Assembly (NCBI GenBank): GCA_010015675.1
Contig: ML977031.1
Span: 32,557-57,136, forward strand
DNA: 24,580 nucleotides
Source: Byssothecium circinans
Taxonomy: Eukaryota; Ascomycota; Dothideomycetes; Pleosporales; Massarinaceae
Direction of reading: 5' to 3'
The stretch's first letter is position 1. Each line of letters begins with the position of its first letter. Below are positions 8,786 to 19,016 of the stretch, in pieces. The notes beneath the pieces are model-generated. The model made no database searches. It was not told where the DNA came from and was given only the letters and a program-made list of their open reading frames with translations. The position numbers and the translations under genes were made by a program.

Positions 8786-11527
8786 ATGTCGGAGTTCATT
8801 CAATTGTTTTCCCCTACTTTTGAACATCATCACTCTGGTTTAGGGGTCTCTACCAGCCGGCCACGGGTTTCTTGGCGATTTCAACAATCTGATGCGGCAC
8901 CTCGCGACTGGAAACAAAAGTCGTACGAGATCGAGGTATCCAGAAGCAACAACCCGCCCGATTCAGCATATCACGTATCTCCTGCGTCAATTCTGGTGCC
9001 ATGGCCGTTCGAACCTCTCAATTCCAGGGAAACCGCTCAAGTGCGAGTGCGTGCTTTTGGAGGGCATCATGACGAATCTATACCGACTACATGGTCGCCT
9101 TGGGCAACTGTAGAGACTGGCTTGCTGGAGCGAGCTTGCTGGCAGGCTCAGATGATTACTTCATCGAGCATCCCAACACTAGACGACTCCACCATGCGAC
9201 CTTTCCGACTGCGGAGAATGTTTTTTCTGCCTAGTGATCGCGGAGCCATAGTCAAGGCCCGGCTGTATTCCACCGCTTTCGGGGTGTATCAACCGTATCT
9301 AAATGGATCTAGGGTTGGCGACCTGATCATGCCACCAGGATGGACAAGCTACCATCACCGGCTCAGTTATCAGACTTTCGATGTAACGGACGAAGTTCAC
9401 GCAGATCAGGAGAACGTACTCGCGTTTGAGGTTGCCGAAGGATGGTATGCAGGTCGCCTAGGCTGGGACGCTACAAACGCCCAGAAATATGGAACCGATG
9501 TAGGCGTCTTCGCACAACTGGAGGTTCACCACGAATCTGGAGAGCGATTCATTGTGCACACTAATTCCGAGTGGACTTGTCACCCCAGCCCTCTTCTTCG
9601 AAGCCAAATATATGACGGAGAAACCTACGATGCAACGAAAGAGGATCCGGAATGGTGTGGACCAGTCACTCCAGGCTTTCGAAAAGCTACTTGGACCCCA
9701 GCGAGGACCATACAAGAGCCTCATGCAACGCTCTTCTCGCCGGATGCACCACCAGTGAGAATTACTGAGACGGTCGTACCAGTGGAAATTATCACAACTG
9801 CTTCTGGGAAGACTATAGTTGATTTCGGACAGAATCTTGTCGGTAGATTGATGATCAAGTCCATCATTGGACCTGTTGGTCACAAGATTTCCTTCATTCA
9901 TGCTGAAGTGATGGAGAACAGCGAGCTGGGAATTCGTCCTCTGCGCAATGCGCGCTGCACGGATGAGATTATTCTGTCTGGTCATGAAGTCAAAGCCTGG
10001 GCGCCGAAGTTTACTTTTCATGGTTTCCGATATGTGCAGGTTGAGGGATGGGACTCAGCTGTAGGGGTCTCCCCTGCGCTGAGCTTGGACGTTGTTGTTG
10101 CCATGGTCGCTCACAGCGACATGTCCCGTACTGGCACGTTCGAATGCTCCCACCCTCTGGTAAACAAGCTGCACGAGAACGTTGTCTGGAGTATGCGGGG
10201 TAACTTCTTCTCTATTCCAACTGACTGCCCACAACGTGACGAGCGCCTGGGCTGGACTGGAGATCTTCAAGTGTTCGCCCCAACCGGGAATTTTCTATAC
10301 AACACAACCGGCATGCTTACTTCATGGCTACAAGATCTAGCTGCTGAGCAGAAACTGCGCGGTGGCGTGCCTCCTCTCGTCGTTCCAAACGTTCTGGATC
10401 ACATTTATCCGGTCATGCCTCAAGCAGTATGGGGAGATGTAGCCATCCTATTGCCGTGGGAGCTTTATATGGCATCTGGTGACATGGAGATTCTGAGATC
10501 ACAATTCGAAAGTATGAGGTCATGGTTAGACACTGGTATTCGTCGAGGCGCAGACAATCTGTGGGACGACAATCTTTGGCAGCTTGGAGACTGGCTGGAT
10601 CCTAGGGCACCCCCAGACGAGCCTGGAGAAGCTCTTACCAATGGTGCAATGGTGGCAGACGCCTATCTCGTACATGTTACATCCAGAATGTCTGAAATTA
10701 CGGAATTGATTGGAAACATCAAAGATTCGGCACGATACAACGAGCAGGCGCGCAATCTCAAAGCAGCGTTCCTGCATAAGTACATGGCCCCATCTGGTCT
10801 CCTGGTCAGTGATACACAGACCGCTCTGGCCCTTGCCATAGTCTTTGATCTTTACGATAATACAGTTCAATTGGAAGTTGCTGGTGCTCGCCTGGAACAG
10901 CTAGTAAGGAGGGGGAAGTTCCGAGTCGCCACCGGATTTTCCGGCACGCCGATCATCCTTCACGCTCTGACTCTCACTGGGCGCGAACAAGTAGCCTACC
11001 GCATGCTTCAAGAGAAGCGATGTCCGTCTTGGCTCTATCCAGTCACCATGGGTGCAACAACTATATGGGAACGGTGGGATAGCATGCGAACAGATGGTTC
11101 TATCAACCCTGGGGAGATGACAAGCTTCAATCATTACGCCTTAGGTGCCGTCGCAAACTGGCTTCATGCAGTCGTAGGTGGCATTCGCCCAAAACAGGCG
11201 GGCTGGAAAAGTTTCTTCGTAACGCCAAGACCGGGTGGCACCATTCGCAACGCAGCAGTGGTGTACGAAAGTCCTTTCGGCAGGATTGAGTGCAGCTGGT
11301 CTCTCGAATCCACAGAACACGGCGATCATTTTGAGATGCATTTATTGGTGCCACCTAATTCTGAAGCGTGGATTACTTTGCCGGATACCGCACTCAGCAC
11401 ACGGAGAAGACAAATCGTCGTTGGAGGCGGGTCACACTCATTTTCTTGCAATTTATTAGAAAAGGATTGGCCTTTGACAGCGATCAAGACATTCTTGTTC
11501 GAAGAGGATGACGGAGACGTGTCATAG
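8786..11527 (+). CDS. GH78 alpha-L-rhamnosidase, probably intracellular
   Basis: Hydrolyses terminal alpha-L-rhamnose from rhamnosides such as flavonoid rutinosides or neohesperidosides. Single exon, 913 aa, the usual length for the family. Domain order matches GH78: an N-terminal fibronectin-like domain (PRVSWRF, about residues 25-110), a Bac_rhamnosid_N-type sandwich with YQPYLNGSRVGD (about 168-180) and GWYAGRLGW, a second sandwich (VDFGQNLVGRL), then the (alpha/alpha)6 catalytic domain. The general acid Glu lies in CPQRDERLGWTGD (about E486) and the general base Glu in TIWERWDSM (about E762); a C-terminal beta domain follows (GWKSFFVTPRPGG). There is no signal peptide or membrane segment, so the substrate must enter the cell or the enzyme leave by another route. 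All catalytic motifs are intact. The promoter carries two copies of the 16-bp motif. It is the signature gene of the cluster. Confidence 0.95.
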   Translation: MSEFIQLFSPTFEHHHSGLGVSTSRPRVSWRFQQSDAAPRDWKQKSYEIEVSRSNNPPDSAYHVSPASILVPWPFEPLNSRETAQVRVRAFGGHHDESIPTTWSPWATVETGLLERACWQAQMITSSSIPTLDDSTMRPFRLRRMFFLPSDRGAIVKARLYSTAFGVYQPYLNGSRVGDLIMPPGWTSYHHRLSYQTFDVTDEVHADQENVLAFEVAEGWYAGRLGWDATNAQKYGTDVGVFAQLEVHHESGERFIVHTNSEWTCHPSPLLRSQIYDGETYDATKEDPEWCGPVTPGFRKATWTPARTIQEPHATLFSPDAPPVRITETVVPVEIITTASGKTIVDFGQNLVGRLMIKSIIGPVGHKISFIHAEVMENSELGIRPLRNARCTDEIILSGHEVKAWAPKFTFHGFRYVQVEGWDSAVGVSPALSLDVVVAMVAHSDMSRTGTFECSHPLVNKLHENVVWSMRGNFFSIPTDCPQRDERLGWTGDLQVFAPTGNFLYNTTGMLTSWLQDLAAEQKLRGGVPPLVVPNVLDHIYPVMPQAVWGDVAILLPWELYMASGDMEILRSQFESMRSWLDTGIRRGADNLWDDNLWQLGDWLDPRAPPDEPGEALTNGAMVADAYLVHVTSRMSEITELIGNIKDSARYNEQARNLKAAFLHKYMAPSGLLVSDTQTALALAIVFDLYDNTVQLEVAGARLEQLVRRGKFRVATGFSGTPIILHALTLTGREQVAYRMLQEKRCPSWLYPVTMGATTIWERWDSMRTDGSINPGEMTSFNHYALGAVANWLHAVVGGIRPKQAGWKSFFVTPRPGGTIRNAAVVYESPFGRIECSWSLESTEHGDHFEMHLLVPPNSEAWITLPDTALSTRRRQIVVGGGSHSFSCNLLEKDWPLTAIKTFLFEEDDGDVS

Positions 11528-12636
11528 GGTTAGCATCAGCTGTGAATGAACATTCCTTCCGTGCTCTTCTTGTTCAGTCATTGCGAAGCTGCATTCCACA
11601 GGGTGGTCTAGTGAGGAGAGAGAATAAAGCTGATCAACTTGGGGTCCGCAAGTTGGTTGGGTAATGGCCTGCGGAAGTACGCGAGCTTGGAAATCATTGA
11701 CTGTCAAAGTGTGTATATTGCGTCGCCTCACTAGAACATTGTAGAATGACAAAGTTTTCACTGACCGTTTAGATGACGGGGCAACATTGACATCGCCGAC
11801 AATCCTAATTGCCTCGCCGAAAGCTTGCTATAGGTAAGGCTTTTGATATACACTTACACAACTGCGGCTTCGCAACCTTCTGTCAGCAGCCTTAAATTTT
11901 TTTCTGCACATCCCCCAAGTGCAAAAGCTTCATCCTGATTAGATGCCTATTAAAAACCACAAGGGCGTGCGGGACAGATTATTCGAGAACTCTTGTGTAT
12001 AAATAGTACTCTTCTGTTGGAATCGTAGGCTCATTTCGTTGATCGTCAACGCGACAAAATTCTCGATCTAAACACTGCATTTTGGAGGCTTGCTGTAGAC
12101 AATATTCTATGCAGTTCTGATCTGGTGGCTGCAATCTTGGGGCTAACAATAGATACCCCTATAATCCCATTTGTGACCCTAGCCCCGCTCTCAGATCAAA
12201 CGTAAGCTAGCGTTCACACTTGATGAAAGCGAAAAACCTCTGCTTCGATAGAGACAGCTCGGTCTAACAATGGGCGAACATCGCCAAACAGGCGCCACTG
12301 TTCCTCACGGACCTGACGACGCAAGCCTCGGCAAAACCCCGCACGCTCAAACGCCCAGCTTACGAAGCTAAGCTTTTGCACTCGCCCGGTCACCGTATAT
12401 ACGAACCTTTACCACCATTAGTCTGCCGAACAGGAATAGCGGAATTGAACGGTAGAACGCGGGGTTCGTTTGTTCCCCCGGGCTCAAACATGCCGCCGAA
12501 GACGAATTTATCCCAGATCTGGGCTGAGGGAATGATCGACTCATACTACTTGGTGAAGATCGTATAAGTATACGTCCCGGTGCTCGAATCAAGAAGTTTT
12601 CATATTTTCTCAGAGACTTTTACAAGACTATAGAAG
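11528..12636. other. Intergenic region between rhamnosidase and secreted hydrolase
   Basis: No gene is supported in these 1.1 kb. A consensus TATA box (TATAAATA, 11998-12005) is present but is about 630 bp before the next real start codon, and the first ATG after it opens only a three-codon frame. So there is either a long leader for the hydrolase gene or a relic promoter. A GGCTAA word lies at 12141-12146 and a GCGAAAA word, related to the 16-bp motif core, near 12229. Confidence 0.5.
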
Positions 12637-14691
12637 ATGAGCTCATCTCAATCTACCTACTGGCGGATGCGTTTCGCAATCCTGTTGCTTACGTTTCCCG
12701 TCCTTTCCCTGCAGATCTCTATTCCCGCGACAGAATGCAAAAAAAACGATGCGAGCGGGTCTATGCAAATCACACGTGATTGCGTAGACCCTACCTACAA
12801 CTTACCATTGATCGATGCTGAAACCGACGAGGACCGGCCCATACCGCATCGCAGGATCTCTGGCCATTTCAACGGAACCAAGATTGACTTCAACATCTAT
12901 ATGCCGGAGAAGGCAAAATGGGGTGGCAGATTCTTCCAACTGGCTTACCCTCTACAAAACGCTACGGCAGATGACGAGACTATTGCTTTCGCTGCTAATA
13001 GTAGCGCCTACGCGATTCAAGCCACTGGAGCCCTTGGATATCGTGCCGATGCAGCTCTCGCCAAGTTCTCTCGACAAGTTGCGCAGCGATATTATAAACC
13101 AGATCCATCTTTGCGAATATATGGCTACTTATATGGGGGAAGTGGTGGGTCTTTCACAACCATAGGAGCTATGGAAAACACGTTCGATGTCTGGGACGGG
13201 GCAGTTGCCTTGATCCTGGCGACCCCCATCAGCAATCCGAACAATTGGTGCATCCGCGCCCTGGGTGGCCTCGCTCTTGAGCCAAATAAAGCCGAAATCA
13301 TCGATTCGGTCAGCCCTGGCGGGAGCGGTGATCCGTTCGCTTTGCTTAGTGAGAGCGATCGTGTCGTTCTTGAGGAGATTACGGCACTGGGTTTGCAACT
13401 GAAAGTGTGGGAGGATTTTGAGGGCGTCGGCCAGAACCGGTCGAACCCGAGTGGTACCGGACTCGCAGACGTACTCCGAAAGCTGGCTGTACCGCAGATC
13501 AGGAGGGCTGATCCGACATATGCTGACGACTTTTGGGGTCAGCCCGGGTATCTAGGCACAGAGCAATCTCCGCTTGGAGAAACCTTCCGGAACGCACTTG
13601 TCGCCTTCAATGCTACGGTCCAGCAGGTGAAGAAAAATTCTGCCAAAATACCAATCGAAATCACACTGGAAGACACGCCTTCACCCACCAGAACTGAAGG
13701 TTTGGAGTTTACCGTTCTATCCGAGCAGGGCGAAGTAGGCCGATTCACTGGTATCCTAGACCTAGACACGAACAAAGTCTTGATACAGCAGGATAGCAAC
13801 ATTACAGTGCTCGCCTCCCTAGCTGAAGGTACCCGAATTCAAATAGATAATAGGTGGAACCTTGCGGTCCGTAGTTATCACCGCCATCAATTGCCTATGG
13901 ACAGAAGCTTCTATGCGTACGACTATCTTCGGCATTCGAACGGGGAGCCACGTTACCCGCAGCGCGAAGTCCTGTATGCGCCAATCATTGCCCAATCCGC
14001 AAGCGGTGGCGGTACACATACAGGCAGTATTACAGGCAAGGTGATTGTTATGGATAACATGTTGGATTACGATGCGTTCCCATGGCATGCGGACTGGTAC
14101 AAGAGCAAGGTCCAACGAACACTGGGTAATCGTTTCAACGACAACTTCCGTCTTCATTTTAGCGACAATGCAGATCACTCTATGTACACATTACCGCAAG
14201 CGCAAACAAGGAGGCTCATCGACTTTCTGGGTATTTATCAGCAGCACCTAAGGGATCTGAGCGCTTGGGTCGAAGAGAATATCGCACCACCCGACGGAAC
14301 AAATTATTCAGTCAATCATGGTCAAGTCATATTGCCGGGCACCGCCGCTTCGCGCCGTGGTATTCAACCAGTTGTCGACTTGATCATAGGTGAGGAAAGC
14401 CACGTTGAAGTTAGCGTGGGTCAACTGGCCACTTTCACTGTACATGCTGAGGTGCCACCGGGGGCTGGCTCTATCGTATCCTTGGAATGGGATTACAAGG
14501 GTGTCGGTGATTATATCAAGAAAGAGATAGATCAAGTTGGGCCGGCCATTGAAGTCAAACTTACGCACACATATGATGCGGCAGGGGTTTATTTCCCTTC
14601 TGTGCGAGTGGCGTCTCAGCGTACTGGCGATCCGGGTACCCCTTTCGCGCGCGTCTTGAATTTAGGACGCGCTCGTGTCACCGTTGTATGA
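12637..14691 (+). CDS. Secreted alpha/beta-hydrolase-like protein with C-terminal PKD-like domain, function unknown
   Basis: Single exon, 684 aa. An N-terminal hydrophobic stretch (FAILLLTFPVLSL, residues 13-25) is a good secretion signal. The middle has the look of a serine hydrolase: a nucleophile-elbow-like YLYGGSGGSF (Ser about 169), then Asp candidates in VIVMDNMLDYD (about 473-477) and a His in DNADHSMY (about 514), in the correct order for a triad. Residues about 585-684 resemble a PKD/Ig-like fold (LEWDYKGVGDY, LTHTYDAAGVYFPSVRV). Several N-glycosylation sites are present. It resembles an uncharacterised family found mainly in bacteria, with the same GGSGG..TIG..ENT core, rather than tannase, feruloyl esterase or cutinase families that I recognise. 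In this cluster it could remove an acyl or ester group from a plant glycoside outside the cell, but that is inference; the substrate is unknown. The triad is predicted by order only. Confidence 0.7.
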   Translation: MSSSQSTYWRMRFAILLLTFPVLSLQISIPATECKKNDASGSMQITRDCVDPTYNLPLIDAETDEDRPIPHRRISGHFNGTKIDFNIYMPEKAKWGGRFFQLAYPLQNATADDETIAFAANSSAYAIQATGALGYRADAALAKFSRQVAQRYYKPDPSLRIYGYLYGGSGGSFTTIGAMENTFDVWDGAVALILATPISNPNNWCIRALGGLALEPNKAEIIDSVSPGGSGDPFALLSESDRVVLEEITALGLQLKVWEDFEGVGQNRSNPSGTGLADVLRKLAVPQIRRADPTYADDFWGQPGYLGTEQSPLGETFRNALVAFNATVQQVKKNSAKIPIEITLEDTPSPTRTEGLEFTVLSEQGEVGRFTGILDLDTNKVLIQQDSNITVLASLAEGTRIQIDNRWNLAVRSYHRHQLPMDRSFYAYDYLRHSNGEPRYPQREVLYAPIIAQSASGGGTHTGSITGKVIVMDNMLDYDAFPWHADWYKSKVQRTLGNRFNDNFRLHFSDNADHSMYTLPQAQTRRLIDFLGIYQQHLRDLSAWVEENIAPPDGTNYSVNHGQVILPGTAASRRGIQPVVDLIIGEESHVEVSVGQLATFTVHAEVPPGAGSIVSLEWDYKGVGDYIKKEIDQVGPAIEVKLTHTYDAAGVYFPSVRVASQRTGDPGTPFARVLNLGRARVTVV

Positions 14692-15770
14692 GGCGCTCTT
14701 TTACATGTAGGTGCTACATTAAGGCACAAGACCGGAGGTTATAGTGCCTACCTAGGTAGATTTGTGCTCCCAACAGAACGCTTGCCTCTGCTTAGTTGAC
14801 CACATTCTGCTGTGGAATATCCAAGACACACTTCGGAGCTCATTGAACACTTTCATAACTAATGCTCCTGTTCTAGGCCTAAGATACCAGCATTCCGTCA
14901 TGTGCTTAGCCTCCACTTTGGTCAAGATGATTTGAATCTTTCGACCTGGCCTCTTCCAAAACGAAGTCCAGAATTTGAAGCTCGTATGCAAAGCCGGAAA
15001 GTGATATTATCTCCTAAACACATCGCCTAACATACGGGACTTCACTGAAGGCGCTCACGGCCTGGGGTGATGTTGTGAGCTAGCTTAGCGTAATGGCGTA
15101 ATGACTTCCCAAAGGCTTGAACCTAGTCGGCACAATTGCCAACGATCCATGTCAGATCGACTTGATCGATTTCTGCTCGGTGTAGGTTCGACCCGAGAAA
15201 TTGGAAAAGGATTGCCGCACCTTTGATAACGAACATGACAGTCTCCACGGTCCCGGGCCTTTGTGGATCCACTGAGTCCGATTTTTGCAGCCGAGGCGCT
15301 AGTTTTCAAATCAACCGGTTTGGACATCGAAGCATTAGCATTTGTACCAGGTCACTGAGTCAGTTGAGCTCAGCAGATCTAGACGATGGAATCATAGGCA
15401 TCGCCAAGCTCGCACCACACAGCGTCACTCCTGAAGTCTCGCCTGCAACACAGAGGTATTGCCATTACCTACGTGAATACAATGGTAGTTCCGTCCACGA
15501 AAATGCTTGGCCGCCTAATAGATCTTGCCGTTTCTACTTATGCGCTTATCGGCCCAGATTGTCCAATTTTACCCAACGGTTGTTAGCGAGGTCGAAACAA
15601 CGTCTGCAAGATCACCGTCAGGGACGCTCTTACCGATTCATACGAGGTATCAAACACACTCGGTCTCTACAGTCTTGGAGCATCTAGGCCTGTGGCTTCG
15701 CGTAAGAAGCGAACGGCCAAAATCCTTTTGCGCCAGCGCGCCTAAGACTCGTTTGGGCCGAAGTTCTTGC

Positions 15771-15786
15771 GAATGCGAAAATTCGG
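15771..15786 (+). promoter_or_regulatory. Copy of the cluster's 16-bp motif, transporter promoter
   Basis: GAATGCGAAAATTCGG, identical over 16 bases to 8299-8314 upstream of GH78; the similarity continues loosely (GGAAATCGC versus GGCAATTCGC). It lies about 390 bp before the transporter start codon. Confidence 0.55.
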
Positions 15787-16049
15787 AAATCGCTGAATGA
15801 CCCCGGGCAAAAGAAGACCGAGCATGTAAAGCAAGCCATTGCGTACGCGTATTCGCTACGGGGCCGAGCGGCTCAATCTTATGACCTCGTGTGTGGGCAC
15901 TGGCTTGAGGCACTAGCGAGCCTAGGTGTTGGGTGTTCTCTGGGGTCCCCGCGTCTCCCCGCAAGTGGACGCGCAGTGGCGTACTCACGTGCCCGCTTGT
16001 CAAAAGAACGGTGAAATGGATCAAGGTGAACGCTAGACCTCGGTCTCGA

Positions 16050-16055
16050 TATAAG
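16050..16055 (+). promoter_or_regulatory. TATA-like element of the transporter gene
   Basis: TATAAG lies 127 bp upstream of the transporter ATG, a normal distance for a fungal TATA element. No other candidate lies closer. Confidence 0.4.
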
Positions 16056-16176
16056 GTATATAGACTTCATCTCCACCACCCTCGTGGTATCCACACCTTT
16101 CTAGATACAGCTCAAGATCTACAATCACTTTTCCATTGGGGTGGACTTAACGAAGACTCTTTTATTTCCTCACTAT

Positions 16177-18052
16177 ATGATGGCCAAGGACGAGAAGTCA
16201 CCGGCTCAGGTGGTTGAGCTCCGAGAGAATGTCAAGGAAGACGAGCTTACACGCAATGACACCGTCACCAATGCTCTCGCCAAAGGTCAAGGTATTTCTG
16301 GATATGAATCGTTGACCGTGTGGGAGACGATCAAAGCATTCAAAATGAATGCACTCCTCTGTTGTCTTGCCTCGGTCAGCGCTGCGACGGATGGTTATCA
16401 GATCGCGTACGTACAACCTTCTTCCAGTATCTGACTACCCAACATGAAGCTAAATTCTATGCGACTAGTTTGATCGGTAATCTTGTCGCCAATGCAGGCT
16501 TTATCGAGCAGTTCGGTACAGTCTTGAACTCTGATGGCAAGATTTCAATGGCATCGTCGGTGCTTAGCACGTTCAACTCGCTTGCATCCGTTGGCCAGAT
16601 TATTGGCATGGTAACGCTACCTTTTTTGTCTAGTAGATTCGGCCGGAAGGCAGCAATGTTCTACTACTGGTACGTATAGCACAGGAAGAATACTACAGAA
16701 ACTGTTTTAGATCCAGATCGCTAACCAAAGCTGCTCGCTTAGGTTCTTGCTTGCGTTGAGTGTCATGGTCGAGTGTATTGCTCGAAACTGGCAAACTTGG
16801 CTCATAGCGAAGATCTTAGGTGGGATTGGTGTCGGTTGTATGCAGTCCACCTTGCCAACATATATCTCCGAGATCGCGCCTACCCGCGTCCGAGGCGTCT
16901 ACCTGATGTGCTACAGCGTTTGGTGGATGACTGGACAGTTTTTCGCCCCTGTTGCCCTCCAGGTCATGACAGAGCAAGATCCAATGGACTACCTCACAGT
17001 CGTTTACACTCAGTGGGGACTTATTGCCTTGATGTTTCTCATCTATCTTGGCCTGCCGGAATCCCCGATCTGGTGCATTGGACGAGGTCAGAATGAAAGA
17101 GCTAAAAAAATGATCCGTATCATCTACCGTGGCTCCGATATGGATATCGAGGACCAATTCAACTTGCTGGCCCTGGTCGTCGAACATGAACGTTCTGAGG
17201 TGGCTGGACGAACCGATAAGTGGTGGGCGATCTTCAAAGGCGTAGATGGATGGCGTACCCTTGTCGCTTGCTGGACTCTGGTCACCCAACAGTTCATTGG
17301 CCTCGGCGTCTTCCTCAGCTTTGCAAGCTACTTCTTCTTACAAGCAGGCATCGAAGATCCTTTCAAAGTTGTCTGCATCACCTCAGGCATCAATATCGCC
17401 GCTACAGTCACCTTCATGTACGTAGCTGATACGTGGGGTCGTCGAAACTTGGCCTGCATAGGAACGACGGTGTGTTGGGTCTGCAATGTTGTTATAGGCA
17501 TCCTCGGAGTTACACCCCAGACTAAAGCCACCAACATCGTCTTCATTGTTTTCGCCTGTTTCTGGAGTAAGTCTTCACAAGCGCTTAGTGCATCTTACAA
17601 TGCTGACAAGAGGTTGCTAGATGTGGGTTTGATGGCTAACGCCTCCACTGGTTGGGGTTTCATTGGCGAGATCTCTTCGCAAAGACTTCGACCATATACC
17701 GCTGGTTTTGCAGCCGCAGCTTCATGCGTTGTTGGAGTTGTCATGTCGGTTCTTGTTCCTTATATGATCAATGAGACTGATTGGAACTGGGGCCTAAAGA
17801 CTTGCGTAAGAAGCCTTCTGCCTTACCCAGCATTGAAGTAAGTCGCTAACGGTCGTGTTATAGTGGTTTTTTGCAGGTGTCGGTGCTCCATTCACGGTTG
17901 GCATGTGGTTCATAATTCCTGAAACGGCTGGACGATCCCACGCCGAGCTTGACGAACTTTTCGAACGGAAGGTCAAACCATGGCAGTTCAGTAAAGCAAC
18001 CACGGCCACTGATCAGCTTCTTGAGTCACAAAAGAAGGAGGAAAGTATTTGA
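16177..18052 (+). CDS. MFS sugar/glycoside transporter (SP family, alpha-glucoside permease-like)
   Basis: Predicted proton-coupled plasma-membrane sugar importer of 542 aa. Exons are 16177-16406, 16469-16669, 16743-17566, 17621-17805 and 17864-18052; introns are 62, 73, 54 and 58 nt, all GT..AG. Splicing joins DGYQIA/LIGNLVANAGF, FYYW/FLLALSV, FACFW/NVGLMA and LKTC/WFFAGVGAPF, each restoring family sequence. SP-family signatures: RFGRK (about 133-137), YISEIAPTRVRG (about 184-195), PESPIW (about 249-254), DTWGRR, EISSQRLRP and PETAGRSHAELDELF near the end; twelve hydrophobic segments are expected. Tandem ATGs at 16177 and 16180 leave the exact start open by one residue. Its closest look is to fungal maltose/alpha-glucoside and disaccharide permeases rather than hexose transporters. 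Next to glycosidases without signal peptides, import of an intact rhamnosyl-glucoside or rutinose-like disaccharide is a reasonable inference. The third intron is in frame and stop-free. Confidence 0.93.
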
Positions 18053-19016
18053 TAAAGTCCAGATACTCACGAAATGCTTGCTATTGGAAGTTGGCGAACC
18101 ACAGCGACCGAATCACGAGTAGTAGTAAGAGAAGAGCTTACGGCTTGATGAAGGTCCATTCATTCTCTAAGAGACATATTTACGTTCTTAGAATTCAATC
18201 CTTTAGCGCAGCTTTTACTTTCTTCTTAGTCTTAACTGAACCTGTGGGGCGCGAGCGAAAGCCTGATCGACTTTCGCATCAACGTAAAGTTGCCACCCAC
18301 TGATCTTGCCGCGCTCGCAGCTATCGCATAGAAGTATACTATATGTGATAATTGTGTGATTTAAGTCTCCATAGAACTGATAAGCCTGCCTAGCTTAATG
18401 ACGCCTGATCGCTTCCCTCTTCTACGCGAGCGGACCAAGGCGGCCCGGCCTCTAAGCCGTCATTGAATGGTATGAATATGCTAGAGGAGCTATATCAAAC
18501 ATGCTGCTGTCCTCGCTCTTAGCCACTGCGATATGGCGCTTCGTGAAGGGACGGAAAGAGTGGTGTGGGCGCGGGCGTGGGCACCTCGTTTGAGCCGTGG
18601 CGAGACTCACAGGCAACGAGAACGATTCGCTTGCGATAGCATCCTCCTATGGGGATGTCAACCACCGTCACATCCGATCTTTCCTGGCATAAAGGTCTGA
18701 ACATTATATCATAGAGAAAAGGTTGGGACGACACCGAGTTTTCTGTTTGCGGAACTTGAGGTTTTGACTTCCCTTAGAAAGATAGCGATACGCGCTTACA
18801 GCAAAGCAGCCTGCGTGCGGCAAATTGGTAGGAATTTAAGCTATGATATCATTGATATAGCTTGGTTTTTCTTCTCCCTATGCCTCACACCCCGCGTTCT
18901 GAAAGGTAGTGCGGTCCGCAGAGCGGCTGTTAAGATCTATGTATATATGTCATGCCTACTATTTCTGCCTAGGGCTCCGTTTCCAAAGGATCTGCCAAAT
19001 CTACTCTAGTTCTCCA
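18053..19016. other. Intergenic region right of the transporter
   Basis: No gene is supported. Open frames are under 85 codons and lack motifs. A 7-bp inverted repeat (GCGAAAG / CTTTCGC, 18255-18277, 9-base loop) is present. Composition is like the gene block, without the RIP-like decay of the flanks. It marks the right edge of the recognisable glycoside cluster. Confidence 0.45.

Larger units (their letters stand above)
14692..16176. other. Intergenic region upstream of the transporter, possibly containing a decayed gene
   Basis: 1.5 kb without an intact gene. Bases about 15370-15680 contain protein-like stretches that jump between frames on the plus strand (for example TMVVPSTKMLGRLIDLAV near 15480-15535 and KITVRDALTDSYEVSNTLGL near 15610-15670), interrupted by stops. 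They could be a frame-shifted gene remnant, but I recognise no family. The transporter promoter at the right end holds the 16-bp motif (15771-15786) and TATAAG (16050-16055), 127 bp before the ATG. Confidence 0.45.

Noticed and set aside
12368..12592. Short open frames on both strands before the secreted hydrolase
   Set aside because: They are under 75 codons and mutually overlapping, with no recognisable domain and no consistent promoter or intron structure.
18255..18277. 7-bp hairpin GCGAAAG / CTTTCGC as a terminator or regulatory element
   Set aside because: Fungal genes do not use such hairpins for termination, and one 7-bp inverted repeat in this much DNA is expected by chance.
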